In this document: one piece after another, positions 42,839-51,856 of the stretch | Layout of the letters: every line of letters begins with the position of its first letter | Position numbering within the stretch: position 1 is the stretch's first letter | Assembly: GCF_022811845.1 (NCBI RefSeq) | Contig: NZ_CP064266.1 | Span: 2,108,001-2,172,000 of the forward strand | Length of the DNA: 64,000 bases | Direction: 5' to 3' | Source: Bacillus pseudomycoides | GTDB lineage: Bacteria; Bacillota; Bacilli; Bacillales; Bacillaceae_G | The notes under the pieces: model-generated | Databases searched by the model: none | The model's input: only the letters and a program-made list of their open reading frames with translations | What the model was told of the DNA's origin: nothing | Translations under genes and position numbers: made by a program

Positions 42839-42880
42839 AAAATAGCTCTTAGCATATATCTGAATGCTAGGAGCTATTTT
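42839..42880 (+). terminator. Terminator-like hairpin after the 39-aa ORF
   Basis: AAATAGCTC-TTAGCAT / ATGCTA-GGAGCTATTT stem with small mismatches and a T-rich tail. Confidence 0.7.
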
Positions 42881-42944
42881 ATTTCTTTATTTCAGCTGTT
42901 GTTTCCACTGAAAACGTTTTATGACATAGGGAATAAAAAAGACC

Positions 42945-42983
42945 ATGAAATATAGAAAGGGTTTCCTTTCTATGCTTCATAGC
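42945..42983. repeat. Hairpin of unknown role
   Basis: ATGAA...TAGAAAGG GTTT CCTTTCTA...TTCAT, an inverted repeat in the gap upstream of the MarR-type gene. No T-tract. Confidence 0.4.
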
Positions 42984-43078
42984 CGTATACGCTCATTCTC
43001 CATGACTGTCAATATTAACTTCGACAAAATTATACAACTTTGTGATAAAAATGTAAACGTTTTTATGAATAAAAAGTA

Positions 43079-43107
43079 TTGACGAATTTCATTAGGGGGA
43101 TTAATAT
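43079..43107 (+). promoter_or_regulatory. Sigma-A promoter of the MarR-efflux operon
   Basis: -35 TTGACG (43079-43084), 17-bp spacer, -10 TAATAT (43102-43107). Confidence 0.7.
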
Positions 43108-43125
43108 TTAAATACGTTAAATATT
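43103..43125. promoter_or_regulatory. Probable MarR-type operator
   Basis: Perfect 9-bp arms AATATTTAA / TTAAATATT with a 5-bp centre, overlapping the -10 element. Confidence 0.65.
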
Positions 43126-43152
43126 TCATTGTTTAAGTAAGGGGTGGATAAT

Positions 43153-43611
43153 ATGCAAAAGGATATGACCCATATTGATAGAATTCAGGCTCTAGCGTTT
43201 TCTATAGGAAAGAAAATGCAAACGGAGTTACTGGAACAAATGCAAGCATCAGGACTTACACCACCGCAGTTTTATATTTTAAAAATTTTAGATCATTACG
43301 GTGCTTCAAGAGCAACGAATTTAGCGAAAAAAATGTATGTAAAGCCGAGTGCGATTACAGTCATGATTGATCGTTTAATTGATCAAGGATTAGTTGAGCG
43401 TTATCACGACAAAGATGATCGTCGTGTTGTTGTCATTGAGCTTACGAAAAAGGGGAAAGATACAGTGGAAGAGGCGGTGGTTGCTCGCAATGAGCATATT
43501 GCAAAATACTTCTCGCAATTAGAGTTACAAGAAAGAGAAGATTTATTACGCCTATTCGAAAAGTTAGAAGCGATTATTTGCGGAACATCTGAGAAAAAAG
43601 AGAAAAATTAA
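43153..43611 (+). CDS. MarR-family transcriptional regulator
   Basis: 152-residue winged-helix regulator. The DNA-binding core includes LTPPQFYILKILDHYGASRA, the recognition helix MYVKPSAITVMIDRLIDQGL, and a wing ending in DKDDRRVVVIELT, the MarR signature. Such proteins usually repress a linked efflux pump until a phenolic or drug-like ligand binds. The downstream gene is a DHA2 pump 19 bp away, and a palindrome overlaps the shared promoter. ATG at 43153 is preferred over GTG at 43144, which lies within the AAGGGGTGG ribosome-binding region. Confidence 0.9.
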   Translation: MQKDMTHIDRIQALAFSIGKKMQTELLEQMQASGLTPPQFYILKILDHYGASRATNLAKKMYVKPSAITVMIDRLIDQGLVERYHDKDDRRVVVIELTKKGKDTVEEAVVARNEHIAKYFSQLELQEREDLLRLFEKLEAIICGTSEKKEKN

Positions 43612-43630
43612 GTGGAATTGAGGAGATTAC

Positions 43631-45250
43631 ATGGAGCAACAAGCAAATCAAAATAGAAAGTTGTTGTTAATCGGGTTAGTAATTGCAATGCTATTTGCTG
43701 CACTTGATGGAACAATTGTTGGTACAGCGATGCCGCGTATTGTTGGAGAGCTAGGCGGATTAAGTTTAATGACATGGTTAACAACAGCATATATGCTAAC
43801 GTCAACGACAGTTGTACCAATTGCAGGGAAGTTAGCTGACTTATTAGGACGTCGTAATGTATATATAGCAGGGTTAATTATTTTTATGGTTGGTTCAGCC
43901 CTTTGTGGTATGGCAAATGGCATGACGGAGTTAATTATTTTCCGAGGTATTCAAGGTCTTGGTGGCGGTATTATGATGCCAATGGCAATGATTATTATCG
44001 GGGATATGTTTACAGGAAAAGAACGTGCAAAATGGCAAGGGATTTTCGGAGCTTTATACGGCCTTGCTTCTGTAATCGGACCACAAGTTGGTGGTTGGAT
44101 TGTTGATGCTGTCAACTGGAGATGGGTTTTCTACATTAACTTACCAGTTGGTATTTTAGCGACAATCTTTATCGCGATGGGATTAAAATCACATAAACAA
44201 ACAGGTCCAATTAAAATTGATATTGCTGGTATTTTCACAATGATTCTCGGTGTTGTAAGTTTATTACTTGCATTAACATTCGGTGGGAAAGACTATGCGT
44301 GGGATTCTTGGCAAATCATTGGATTATTTGCCCTTGCTATTATTGGTATTGTAGGCTTTGTCATTGTTGAAATAAAAGCGGAAGAACCAATTTTACCAAT
44401 GCATTTCTTTAAAAATCGTACATTTACACTATTGAATGCGATCGGTTTCTTTATGAGCATTGGGATGTTTGGAGCGATTATGTTCGTACCATTCTTTATG
44501 CAAGGAATTGTCGGCGTAAGTGCTGCTGAATCTGGAACGATTATGACCCCAATGATGATCACGATGATTGTCATGAGTATTATTGGCGGGCAGCTTGTAT
44601 TAAAGGTTGGTGTGAAACCACAAATTATTACAGGGATGCTCATTATGGCCGGTGGATTTTGGCTGTTAACTACAATGGATATGCATACAACTAAACTTGT
44701 TGCAACATCATATATGATGATTATTGGTTTAGGAATGGGTCTTGTAATGCCAACATTAACATTAGCATTACAAGAAAGTTTCCCGAAAAAAGATCTTGGG
44801 GTTGTAACATCTTCTAGCCAATTCTTCCGTCAAATTGGAGGAACATTCGGGATTACGATTTTAGGTTCTATTATGAATAATACTTCAGGTACAACATTAA
44901 CAAATAAACTAGTGCCTGTATTAAATACGTTCCCAGCAGAAGCAGGGCAAATGGTAACGAAGTTTAAAGATATGATTCATACGGATCCACAAGGTTTATA
45001 CTCGATGCTATTTAGTCCGGAAGCATTAAAACAAATGCCAGAAACAATTTCAAATACGATTGTACCTATTTTGAAAACATCTTTAGTAGATTCACTTCAC
45101 AGTGTATTCTTAACAGGATTAGTCTTTATCGTAGTTGGTGCCGTATTTACAATTTTCTTACAAAAAATTAAGCTTTCTGATCGTAAAAAAGGTGCAGAAG
45201 AACCGGCTACTGAAGTAGAAGAGAAAGATACAAACGTATCTTTCTCATAA
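43631..45250 (+). CDS. DHA2-family multidrug efflux MFS transporter (EmrB/QacA type)
   Basis: 539-residue membrane transporter with about 14 helices. Motif D1 is LDGTIVGTAMPRI in helix 1, motif A GKLADLLGRRNV follows helix 2, and motif C-type glycine/proline patterns GLASVIGPQVGGW lie in helix 5. Such proton antiporters export cationic dyes, biocides and antibiotics. Co-transcribed with the MarR-type gene, so ligand-induced expression is likely. ATG follows TTGAGGAGATTAC. The cytoplasmic tail is acidic. The drugs handled cannot be predicted. Confidence 0.92.
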   Translation: MEQQANQNRKLLLIGLVIAMLFAALDGTIVGTAMPRIVGELGGLSLMTWLTTAYMLTSTTVVPIAGKLADLLGRRNVYIAGLIIFMVGSALCGMANGMTELIIFRGIQGLGGGIMMPMAMIIIGDMFTGKERAKWQGIFGALYGLASVIGPQVGGWIVDAVNWRWVFYINLPVGILATIFIAMGLKSHKQTGPIKIDIAGIFTMILGVVSLLLALTFGGKDYAWDSWQIIGLFALAIIGIVGFVIVEIKAEEPILPMHFFKNRTFTLLNAIGFFMSIGMFGAIMFVPFFMQGIVGVSAAESGTIMTPMMITMIVMSIIGGQLVLKVGVKPQIITGMLIMAGGFWLLTTMDMHTTKLVATSYMMIIGLGMGLVMPTLTLALQESFPKKDLGVVTSSSQFFRQIGGTFGITILGSIMNNTSGTTLTNKLVPVLNTFPAEAGQMVTKFKDMIHTDPQGLYSMLFSPEALKQMPETISNTIVPILKTSLVDSLHSVFLTGLVFIVVGAVFTIFLQKIKLSDRKKGAEEPATEVEEKDTNVSFS

Positions 45251-45252
45251 TA

Positions 45253-45285
45253 AAAAAAGCATCGCCTTATGGTGATGCTTTTTTT
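45253..45285 (+). terminator. Intrinsic terminator of the MarR-efflux operon
   Basis: AAAAAGCATCGCC / GGTGATGCTTTTT stem with TTAT loop, then T's. Confidence 0.92.
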
Positions 45286-45321
45286 AGTGTATAACATATA
45301 ATCTTTTTTAGTTATAAATGA

Positions 45322-45350
45322 TTGACGTATTTTTATAAATGAGTTATATT
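45322..45350 (+). promoter_or_regulatory. Sigma-A promoter of the ribose operon
   Basis: -35 TTGACG (45322-45327), 17-bp spacer, -10 TATATT (45345-45350); start predicted near 45357. Confidence 0.75.
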
Positions 45351-45356
45351 ATTTTC

Positions 45357-45370
45357 TGTAAACGGTTACA
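45357..45370. promoter_or_regulatory. RbsR operator / cre site
   Basis: TGTAAACGGTTACA is a near-perfect palindrome of the LacI/GalR type and also fits the cre consensus, located at the predicted transcription start. Confidence 0.8.
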
Positions 45371-45390
45371 TGGAATGGAGAGGGAAGAGA

Positions 45391-46362
45391 ATGAGTACGA
45401 TTAAAGATGTTGCGAAATTAGCGGGAGTATCTGTTGCGACCGTTTCTAGGGTGTTAAATAAGAACGGATATGTTCACGAAGATACATTGAAAAAAGTAGA
45501 GCGAGCAATTGAACTGTTGGATTATAAGCCTAGTACAGTAGCGCGTTCTTTATATAATAAAAAATCTCGCTTAATTGGTTTGGTTGTTCCAAATATCGTG
45601 AATCCATTCTTTCCAGAAGTTGCACGTGCCGTAGAGGATGTAGCACATAAACAAGGATACACAGTTGTACTTTGTAATTCTGATGAAAGTTTAGAAAAAG
45701 AGAAACAATATATCGACGTACTTAGACAAAACAACGTAGATGGGTTTATTGTGGCAACGAACCCACAAAATAGCGTAAATTACATGAATTTATCTGTACC
45801 AGTTGTGGCGATTGACCGCATGTTTAATGAGAGAATTCCTACAGTATATGCAGATAATTATGCGGGGATTCAAGAGGCAACGAAGTTACTATTAGAAAAA
45901 GGTTGTAAACATATTGCTCATATTCGTGGACCACGTGATGTAAGTACTGCAAATGAACGCTTTGAAGGTTTTGTGGATATGATTACAGAGTATGGTCTTT
46001 CTTATATGATTGCTGAGAGTACATTTGATCCAGCAAATAGCGAACGTGTTGCGATGGAATTGCTAGAAGAATATCCGCATATTGATGGTATTGTAGCAGG
46101 AAATGATTTGATTGCAATTGGTGTAGTCAAGGCAGCTTTGCAGAAGGGGATTGCTATTCCTAATGACTTACAAATCATTGGGTTTGATGGCATTTCTTTA
46201 GCAGAAATGATGTATCCATCTATTACAACGGTTGCACAGCCTATTTATGAGATGGGGCGCATTGCAACTGAGTTATTGTTAGAACAAATGGAAGGAAAAC
46301 CATTAGAAACAGAACATTATCGTTTACCGATTAAAATTATAGAACGAAATACAACAAAGTAA
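45391..46362 (+). CDS. rbsR: Ribose operon repressor, LacI family
   Basis: 323-residue repressor. The N-terminal LacI HTH reads STIKDVAKLAGVSVATVSRV with the hinge helix YKPSTVARSL, followed by a periplasmic-binding-protein-like ligand domain. It is expected to repress the ribose operon in the absence of ribose. ATG at 45391 follows GGAGAGGGAAGAGA. First gene of an operon ordered rbsR-K-D-A-C-B plus a transaldolase gene. The operator at the promoter may be shared with CcpA. Confidence 0.93.
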   Translation: MSTIKDVAKLAGVSVATVSRVLNKNGYVHEDTLKKVERAIELLDYKPSTVARSLYNKKSRLIGLVVPNIVNPFFPEVARAVEDVAHKQGYTVVLCNSDESLEKEKQYIDVLRQNNVDGFIVATNPQNSVNYMNLSVPVVAIDRMFNERIPTVYADNYAGIQEATKLLLEKGCKHIAHIRGPRDVSTANERFEGFVDMITEYGLSYMIAESTFDPANSERVAMELLEEYPHIDGIVAGNDLIAIGVVKAALQKGIAIPNDLQIIGFDGISLAEMMYPSITTVAQPIYEMGRIATELLLEQMEGKPLETEHYRLPIKIIERNTTK

Positions 46363-46375
46363 GGAGATGAGATAT

Positions 46376-47272
46376 ATGCCAAATATTGCAGTAGTAGGCA
46401 GTATTTCAATGGACTTAGTAGCCGTTTCGCAAAAACGGCCAAAAGCAGGAGAGACAGTGATTGGAGAAGCATTTCACACAGTGCCAGGAGGAAAAGGAGC
46501 TAATCAAGCTGTTGCAGCGGCTAGATTAGGGGCAAATGTAGCAATGATTGGAGCTGTAGGAAATGATGATTACGGTAAAGTCGTTAGAAATAATTTAGAG
46601 AATGAACGTATTTTTATCGACTATGTGGTACCGGTTACAGGTGAAACGACAGGAATTGCTCATATCGTTTTAGCGGAGGAAGATAACAGTATTGTTGTTG
46701 TACAAGGTGCAAATCGTCTTGTAAACGAAGAAATTGTGAATCGTGCAAAAGATCTTCTTGTAAAAGCTGATATGGTTGTCCTTCAGCTGGAAATTCCGCT
46801 AGAAACAGTGGAATACGTTCTTGATATTTGTGAAGAACACAAAATTCCGGTTATGTTAAATCCAGCTCCGGCACAAGTATTGCCAGTAGATATTTTAGAA
46901 AAGGCGACGTATATTACACCGAATGAGCATGAGTGCCGCATCGTATTAGATGATTTTACGTCACCAATTGAAGAGTTGCTAGCGAAATATCCAAACAAGT
47001 TACTCATGACAGAAGGTGGCAAAGGCGTTCGGTTCCATAATGGTACAGAAATGGTTCATGTTCCAAGTATTTCTGTTGAAGTAGTGGATACGACAGGAGC
47101 TGGTGACACTTTTAATGGTGCATTAGCGGTCGCACTTTCTGAAGGTGAACGATTACAAAAAGCAATTCGCTTTGCAAATATTGCTGGCGGTCTTTCTGTA
47201 ACAAAGTTAGGGGCACAAGGTGGTATGCCAACAAGAGAAAAGGTAAGAGAAGTGCAGGTGATTGTTGGATGA
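46376..47272 (+). CDS. rbsK: Ribokinase
   Basis: 298-residue PfkB-family kinase that phosphorylates ribose to ribose-5-phosphate. PfkB signatures are visible: PGGKGANQAVAAARLGA near residue 38 and DTTGAGDTFNGAL near residue 240 with the catalytic Asp in GAGD. ATG at 46376 is chosen because AAGGAG lies 9 nt upstream; an ATG at 46367 directly follows that SD without spacing. The stop overlaps the rbsD start by 4 bp. Confidence 0.95.
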   Translation: MPNIAVVGSISMDLVAVSQKRPKAGETVIGEAFHTVPGGKGANQAVAAARLGANVAMIGAVGNDDYGKVVRNNLENERIFIDYVVPVTGETTGIAHIVLAEEDNSIVVVQGANRLVNEEIVNRAKDLLVKADMVVLQLEIPLETVEYVLDICEEHKIPVMLNPAPAQVLPVDILEKATYITPNEHECRIVLDDFTSPIEELLAKYPNKLLMTEGGKGVRFHNGTEMVHVPSISVEVVDTTGAGDTFNGALAVALSEGERLQKAIRFANIAGGLSVTKLGAQGGMPTREKVREVQVIVG

Positions 47273-47664
47273 AGAAGCATGGTGTATTAAATAGTGAAAT
47301 TGCTGCGGTACTTGCTTCCCTTGGACATACGGATACAATTGTGATTGCTGATTGTGGTTTACCTATTCCAGATGATGTAAAGCGAATTGATTTAGCGGTA
47401 GAACTTGGAAAACCATCTTTTCTAGATGTATTACAAGTTGTGATAGATGATATGGCAGTTGAAAAAATAACATTAGCAGAAGAGATTACTACTTATAATG
47501 CAGAAGTAAATCAAGAAGTTGAGGCACGTTTAAAAGAAGCGGCTTTTGAATATGTATCTCATGAACAGTTTAAAGAGTGTACAAAGCAGGCAAAAGCAAT
47601 TATTCGTACAGGAGAAGCAACGCCATATGCGAACGTTATTTTACATGCAGGCGTGATTTTTTAA
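47269..47664 (+). CDS. rbsD: D-ribose pyranase
   Basis: 131-residue cytoplasmic enzyme that interconverts the pyranose and furanose forms of ribose for RbsK. MKKHGVLNSEIAAVLASLGH with the catalytic His of the family and the C-terminal TGEATPYANVILHAGVIF, here in part (PYANVIL), are characteristic. Translationally coupled to rbsK by an ATGA overlap. Length is exactly that of the family. Confidence 0.95.
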   Translation: MKKHGVLNSEIAAVLASLGHTDTIVIADCGLPIPDDVKRIDLAVELGKPSFLDVLQVVIDDMAVEKITLAEEITTYNAEVNQEVEARLKEAAFEYVSHEQFKECTKQAKAIIRTGEATPYANVILHAGVIF

Positions 47665-47682
47665 TAAAGGGATGTGATGAGA

Positions 47683-49167
47683 ATGCGTATTGAAATGAAA
47701 AACATTTCAAAAGCGTTCAATGGCAATCCTGTTTTGAAAAACGCACAGTTTAGCATTGAAACAGGAGAAGTCCATGCACTGATGGGAGAAAATGGAGCGG
47801 GTAAATCAACGCTCATGAAAATTTTAACAGGGGTATATACGAAAGATGGTGGTCAAGTCACGATTGATGGACAAGAACGAACTTTTAAAAATGCAAAAGA
47901 AGCTGAAGAGTACGGGATTGCTTTTATTCATCAAGAACTGAATATATTACCGAATTTAACAGTTGCTGAAAATATGTTTCTTGGGAAAGAGCTTATGTAT
48001 GGGAAAACAGGTATCCTGCGTACACGTCAAATGAATGCCGCAGCGCAGCAACAATTAGCAAGTCTTGGGCTTCACGTAAAAGGAGCTATGCTTGCTGGGG
48101 AATTATCAGTTGGACAGCAGCAAATTATTGAAATTGGTAAGGCTTTAATGACAAATGCAAGCGTTATTATTATGGACGAGCCTACAGCTGCTTTAACTGA
48201 TCGTGAAATTGAAACACTCTTTACGGTTATTAATAAATTACGTAAAGAAGGTGTATCATTCGTTTATATTTCACATCGTATGGAAGAAATCTTTTCTATC
48301 TGTGATGCCATTACAATTTTACGCGATGGAGAATATGTGGGAACGAGACTGATTCCTGAAACATCGTTTGACGAGGTTGTGAGTATGATGGTTGGTCGTA
48401 GTATTGGTGAACGTTATCCAGAGCGTAATGTAAAAATCGGTGAAGTGATTTTTGAAATGCGAAACGGGACGAAAAAAGGAAAGTTTGAAAATATTTCGTT
48501 TCAAGTGAGAAAAGGGGAAATTCTCGGTGTTGCTGGCTTAATGGGAGCTGGTCGCACTGATATTATGAAAGCAATATTTGGATATGAACCGTTAGATTCG
48601 GGTCAAATATTTATGAATGGACAAGAAGTAAAAATTGACAGTCCAATTGATGCAATACGGCAGCGAATTGCCTTTATTACAGAGGATAGAAAATCAGAGG
48701 GGCTTGTATTAGATTTTTCTATTCGTGAAAATTTAGCATTGCCAAATTTAGAGAGTCTCTCAAAAGGTAGTGTGATGGATAAAGGAATAGAAGCACAGTT
48801 CACAGAGGATATGATGAAGCTTCTGAATGTAAAAGCGGCAAATGGTGAACAAGCTGTCAAATCGCTTTCAGGCGGGAATCAACAAAAAGTTGTAATCGCA
48901 AAATGGTTGGGGATTCATCCGCAGTTGTTAATTTTAGATGAACCAACGCGTGGCGTCGATGTTGGGGCAAAAAAAGAAATTTATTCGATTATGAACAAGC
49001 TTACAAATCAAGGGGATGCCGTTATTATGGTTTCATCTGAACTGCCAGAAGTATTAGGAATGAGCGATCATGTCCTTGTTATTCATGAAGGGAAAGTCGG
49101 TGGCATTTTAGAAAAAGATCAAGCAACACAAGAGTCCATTATGGCATTAGCTACAGGGGGAGAATAG
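47683..49167 (+). CDS. rbsA: Ribose ABC transporter ATPase
   Basis: 494-residue double ATPase of the sugar CUT2 family. The first domain has Walker A GENGAGKST and signature LSVGQQQIIEIGKAL; the second has a degenerate Walker A (GLMGAGRTD, with Arg in place of Lys) and signature LSGGNQQKVVIAKWL, as usual in RbsA. Powers ribose import through RbsC. The ATG at 47683 gives the common family length; an ATG at 47677 is also possible, with AAAGGG 5 nt before it. Follows rbsD within 20 bp. Confidence 0.94.
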   Translation: MRIEMKNISKAFNGNPVLKNAQFSIETGEVHALMGENGAGKSTLMKILTGVYTKDGGQVTIDGQERTFKNAKEAEEYGIAFIHQELNILPNLTVAENMFLGKELMYGKTGILRTRQMNAAAQQQLASLGLHVKGAMLAGELSVGQQQIIEIGKALMTNASVIIMDEPTAALTDREIETLFTVINKLRKEGVSFVYISHRMEEIFSICDAITILRDGEYVGTRLIPETSFDEVVSMMVGRSIGERYPERNVKIGEVIFEMRNGTKKGKFENISFQVRKGEILGVAGLMGAGRTDIMKAIFGYEPLDSGQIFMNGQEVKIDSPIDAIRQRIAFITEDRKSEGLVLDFSIRENLALPNLESLSKGSVMDKGIEAQFTEDMMKLLNVKAANGEQAVKSLSGGNQQKVVIAKWLGIHPQLLILDEPTRGVDVGAKKEIYSIMNKLTNQGDAVIMVSSELPEVLGMSDHVLVIHEGKVGGILEKDQATQESIMALATGGE

Positions 49168-49170
49168 GTT

Positions 49171-50106
49171 ATGGCTAAAAAGGGGAATGTATTGCAACAA
49201 CTCGGTTCTTTAATTGGATTGGTGCTTATCATTGTAGTCATTACAGCATTAAATCCAGCGTTTATTGAAATTCCAAACTTATTTAATATTTTAAGGCAAG
49301 TATCGATAAATGCACTAATTGCATTTGGAATGACCTTCGTTATTTTAACAGGGGGTATTGACTTATCGGTAGGTTCTATTTTAGCATTATCAAGTGCACT
49401 TGTTGCTGGAATGATGGCAAGTGGCATGGATCCGTTCCTTGCAATGGCAGTTGGATTATTGGCTGGGCTTGTAATGGGAATTGTAAACGGTATCATCATT
49501 GCGAAAGGAAAAGTGGCACCATTTATTGCGACATTAGCAACAATGACCATTTTCCGAGGGCTCACGCTTGTTTATATGGACGGACGTCCGATCACTGGCC
49601 TTGGTGATCACTTAATGTTTCAAATGTTTGGCCGTGGTTACTTCCTTGGTATTCCCGTACCAGCTGTAACGATGATGATTGCTTTTGCTGCATTGTATTT
49701 TATTTTAAAGAAGACAACGTTTGGTCGCCGTACTTTTGCAATTGGTGGAAATGAAGAAGCAGCGGCATTATCAGGTATTAATGTAACGCGAATAAAAGTA
49801 ATGATTTATGGTCTTTCTGGAATTCTGGCAGCGCTTGCGGGTATCGTGTTAACATCACGGTTAGATTCTGCACAGCCAACTGCTGGTTCTTCTTACGAAT
49901 TAGATGCAATTGCTGCAGTTGTATTAGGAGGAACAAGTCTTTCTGGTGGAAGAGGTTGGATTGTCGGCACGTTCATTGGTGTACTGATTATCGGTGTACT
50001 AAATAACGGTCTAAATTTATTAGGTGTATCTTCTTTCTTCCAACAAGTTGTAAAAGGACTTGTGATCTTACTTGCTGTATTAATTGATCGTCGAAAAGAA
50101 GCATAA
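49171..50106 (+). CDS. rbsC: Ribose ABC transporter permease
   Basis: 311-residue membrane subunit of the ribose importer with about 8-10 helices. CUT2 permease motifs include TFVILTGGIDLSVGSILAL near residue 55 and LDAIAAVVLGGTSLSGGRG near residue 250. ATG follows GGGGGAGAATAGGTT in the rbsA 3' end, three bases after the rbsA stop. The stop is directly adjacent to the rbsB ribosome-binding site. Confidence 0.95.
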   Translation: MAKKGNVLQQLGSLIGLVLIIVVITALNPAFIEIPNLFNILRQVSINALIAFGMTFVILTGGIDLSVGSILALSSALVAGMMASGMDPFLAMAVGLLAGLVMGIVNGIIIAKGKVAPFIATLATMTIFRGLTLVYMDGRPITGLGDHLMFQMFGRGYFLGIPVPAVTMMIAFAALYFILKKTTFGRRTFAIGGNEEAAALSGINVTRIKVMIYGLSGILAALAGIVLTSRLDSAQPTAGSSYELDAIAAVVLGGTSLSGGRGWIVGTFIGVLIIGVLNNGLNLLGVSSFFQQVVKGLVILLAVLIDRRKEA

Positions 50107-50120
50107 TGGAGGGACAATTC

Positions 50121-51044
50121 ATGAAAAAATGGTTACTTATGCTCGTTGCACTCATAGTGGTAATCACTGCTGGTTGTTCAATGGAACCACCAGAATGGGC
50201 AAAGGATTCTAGCGATAAAGGTCGAAATAAAACTATTAAAGTTGGATTTTCTGTCTCCACTTTAAACAATCCATTTTTCGTCACGTTGAAAAAAGGGGCA
50301 GAAAAGAAGGCGAAAGATAGTGGCATTGAACTGATTGCTGTTGATGCACAAAATGATGCAGCGAAGCAAACGAATGATGTTGAGGATTTAATTCAAAAAG
50401 GCGTTGATGTAGTTGTCATTAACCCAACAGATTCAGATGCAGTTGCTTCAGCGGTAAGTGCAGCGAATGCAGCAAATATCCCTGTTATTACAGTAGACCG
50501 CGTTGCAAACTCAGGAAAAGTTGTTTCACACATTGCGTCAAATAATGTAGAAGGCGGAAGTATGGCCGGTGACTATATTCGTGAACTTGTTGGTGAAGGT
50601 GCAAATGTTGCTGAGTTAGAAGGAATTCCTGGGTCATCTGCTGCTCGTGAGAGAGGAAAAGGATTCCATAAAGTAGCTGACAAAGGATTAAAAGTCGTTG
50701 CAAAGCAAGCTGCTGATTTTGACCGTGCCAAGGGATTATCAGTTATGGAAAACATTTTGCAGGCAAATAGTGATATAAAAGCAGTATTTGCGCATAATGA
50801 TGAAATGGCATTAGGTGCACTTGAAGCATTAAAATCTGCTGGAAAAACAGATGTGGTTGTTGTTGGATTTGATGCCACAGATGATGCTGTGAAAGCGGTT
50901 AATGACGGACGTATGACAGCAACTGTTGCGCAAAAACCAGAATTAATCGGAGAGAAAGCGATGGAAACAGCAAGACAAGTGAACCAAGGTAAAAAAGTGG
51001 AAAAATTCATTCCGATTGAATTAGAGCTTATTAAGAAAAAATAA
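50121..51044 (+). CDS. rbsB: Ribose-binding lipoprotein
   Basis: 307-residue extracellular substrate-binding protein. The lipobox is ITAGC with Cys19; in Gram-positives it tethers the protein to the membrane. The mature region has the type I binding fold, starting KVGFSVSTLNNPFFVTLKKG and with VDRVANSGKVVSHIASNN at the hinge, similar to E. coli RbsB. ATG at 50121 follows GGAGGGACAATTC. An upstream in-frame ATG at 50106 lies before this SD and is rejected. Confidence 0.94.
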   Translation: MKKWLLMLVALIVVITAGCSMEPPEWAKDSSDKGRNKTIKVGFSVSTLNNPFFVTLKKGAEKKAKDSGIELIAVDAQNDAAKQTNDVEDLIQKGVDVVVINPTDSDAVASAVSAANAANIPVITVDRVANSGKVVSHIASNNVEGGSMAGDYIRELVGEGANVAELEGIPGSSAARERGKGFHKVADKGLKVVAKQAADFDRAKGLSVMENILQANSDIKAVFAHNDEMALGALEALKSAGKTDVVVVGFDATDDAVKAVNDGRMTATVAQKPELIGEKAMETARQVNQGKKVEKFIPIELELIKKK

Positions 51045-51079
51045 AATATAAACTTACATTTAGGAAGGAAGAAAAACAA

Positions 51080-51727
51080 ATGAAATTTTTTATTGATACA
51101 GCAAACATTGATGAAATTAAAGAGGCAAATGATTTAGGAGTATTAGCAGGTGTAACAACAAACCCATCACTTGTAGCAAAAGAAGGCGTAGATTTCCATG
51201 AACGTATTCGTGAAATTTGCAGCGTTGTAGAAGGACCTGTAAGTGCAGAAGTAATTAGCTTAGAAGCAGATAAAATGATTGAAGAAGGAAAAGAATTAGC
51301 AAAAATCGCACCAAACGTTGTTGTAAAAGTTCCTATGACAAAAGAAGGATTAAAAGCAGTAAAAGCATTTTCTGACTTAGGAATCCGTACAAACGTTACG
51401 TTAGTATTCTCAGCGGTACAAGCATTGCTTGCAGCACGCGCTGGTGCAACATACGTATCTCCATTCTTAGGCCGCTTAGATGATATCGGTCATAACGGTA
51501 TGGATCTAATTCGCCAAATTGCTGAGATCTTCGCAATTCACGGTATTGAAACAGAAATTATTGCAGCATCTGTACGCCATAGTGTTCACGTAACTGACGC
51601 AGCATTAAATGGTGCACATATCGCAACAATTCCAGCGAATGTAATTGGGGCATTAGTGAAACATCCGTTAACAGATCAAGGAATTGAGAAATTCTTAGCG
51701 GATTGGGAAAAAACACAAGGGAAATAA
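51080..51727 (+). CDS. tal: Transaldolase / fructose-6-phosphate aldolase-type enzyme
   Basis: 215-residue small transaldolase (TalC/MipB/FSA group) of cytoplasmic sugar metabolism. The Schiff-base lysine is Lys83 in NVVVKVPMTKEGL, and DTANIDEIKE and GVTTNPSLVAKEG form the N-terminal barrel strands. It probably moves three-carbon units in the pentose-phosphate pathway, letting ribose-5-phosphate from RbsK enter glycolysis, which explains its place after rbsB. ATG follows AGGAAGGAAG. Its stop codon lies in the ATAAA end of a bcr1 remnant. Confidence 0.9.
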   Translation: MKFFIDTANIDEIKEANDLGVLAGVTTNPSLVAKEGVDFHERIREICSVVEGPVSAEVISLEADKMIEEGKELAKIAPNVVVKVPMTKEGLKAVKAFSDLGIRTNVTLVFSAVQALLAARAGATYVSPFLGRLDDIGHNGMDLIRQIAEIFAIHGIETEIIAASVRHSVHVTDAALNGAHIATIPANVIGALVKHPLTDQGIEKFLADWEKTQGK

Positions 51728-51765
51728 AGTGAAACTTCCCGATCCCCGTTCATGAGAGAGAAACA
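51724..51765 (-). repeat. bcr1-type repeat, minimal remnant
   Basis: ATAAAGTGAAACTT is joined directly to CCCGATCCCCGTTCATGAGAGA, i.e. the two outer ends of a reverse-orientation bcr1 with nearly all of the middle deleted. It includes the stop codon of the transaldolase gene. Confidence 0.65.
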
Positions 51766-51766
51766 A

Positions 51767-51811
51767 AAAAACACCAAGGTTAGCATTACGTTAACCTTGT
51801 TGTTTTTTTTT
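51767..51811 (+). terminator. Intrinsic terminator of the ribose operon
   Basis: AACA-CAAGGTTA / TAACCTTG-TTGTT stem with an 8-nt region in the loop, followed by nine T's. Confidence 0.88.
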
Positions 51812-51840
51812 GTTTGTAAAATAATGAATAAAAGAATTTT

Positions 51841-51856
51841 CATGCAATTGTGCATA
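51841..51856. promoter_or_regulatory. PlcR box upstream of inhA2
   Basis: CATGCAATTGTGCATA differs from TATGNANNNNTNCATA only in its first base. It lies about 290 bp upstream of inhA2; a TATAAT at 51892-51897 is a candidate -10. Confidence 0.75.
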
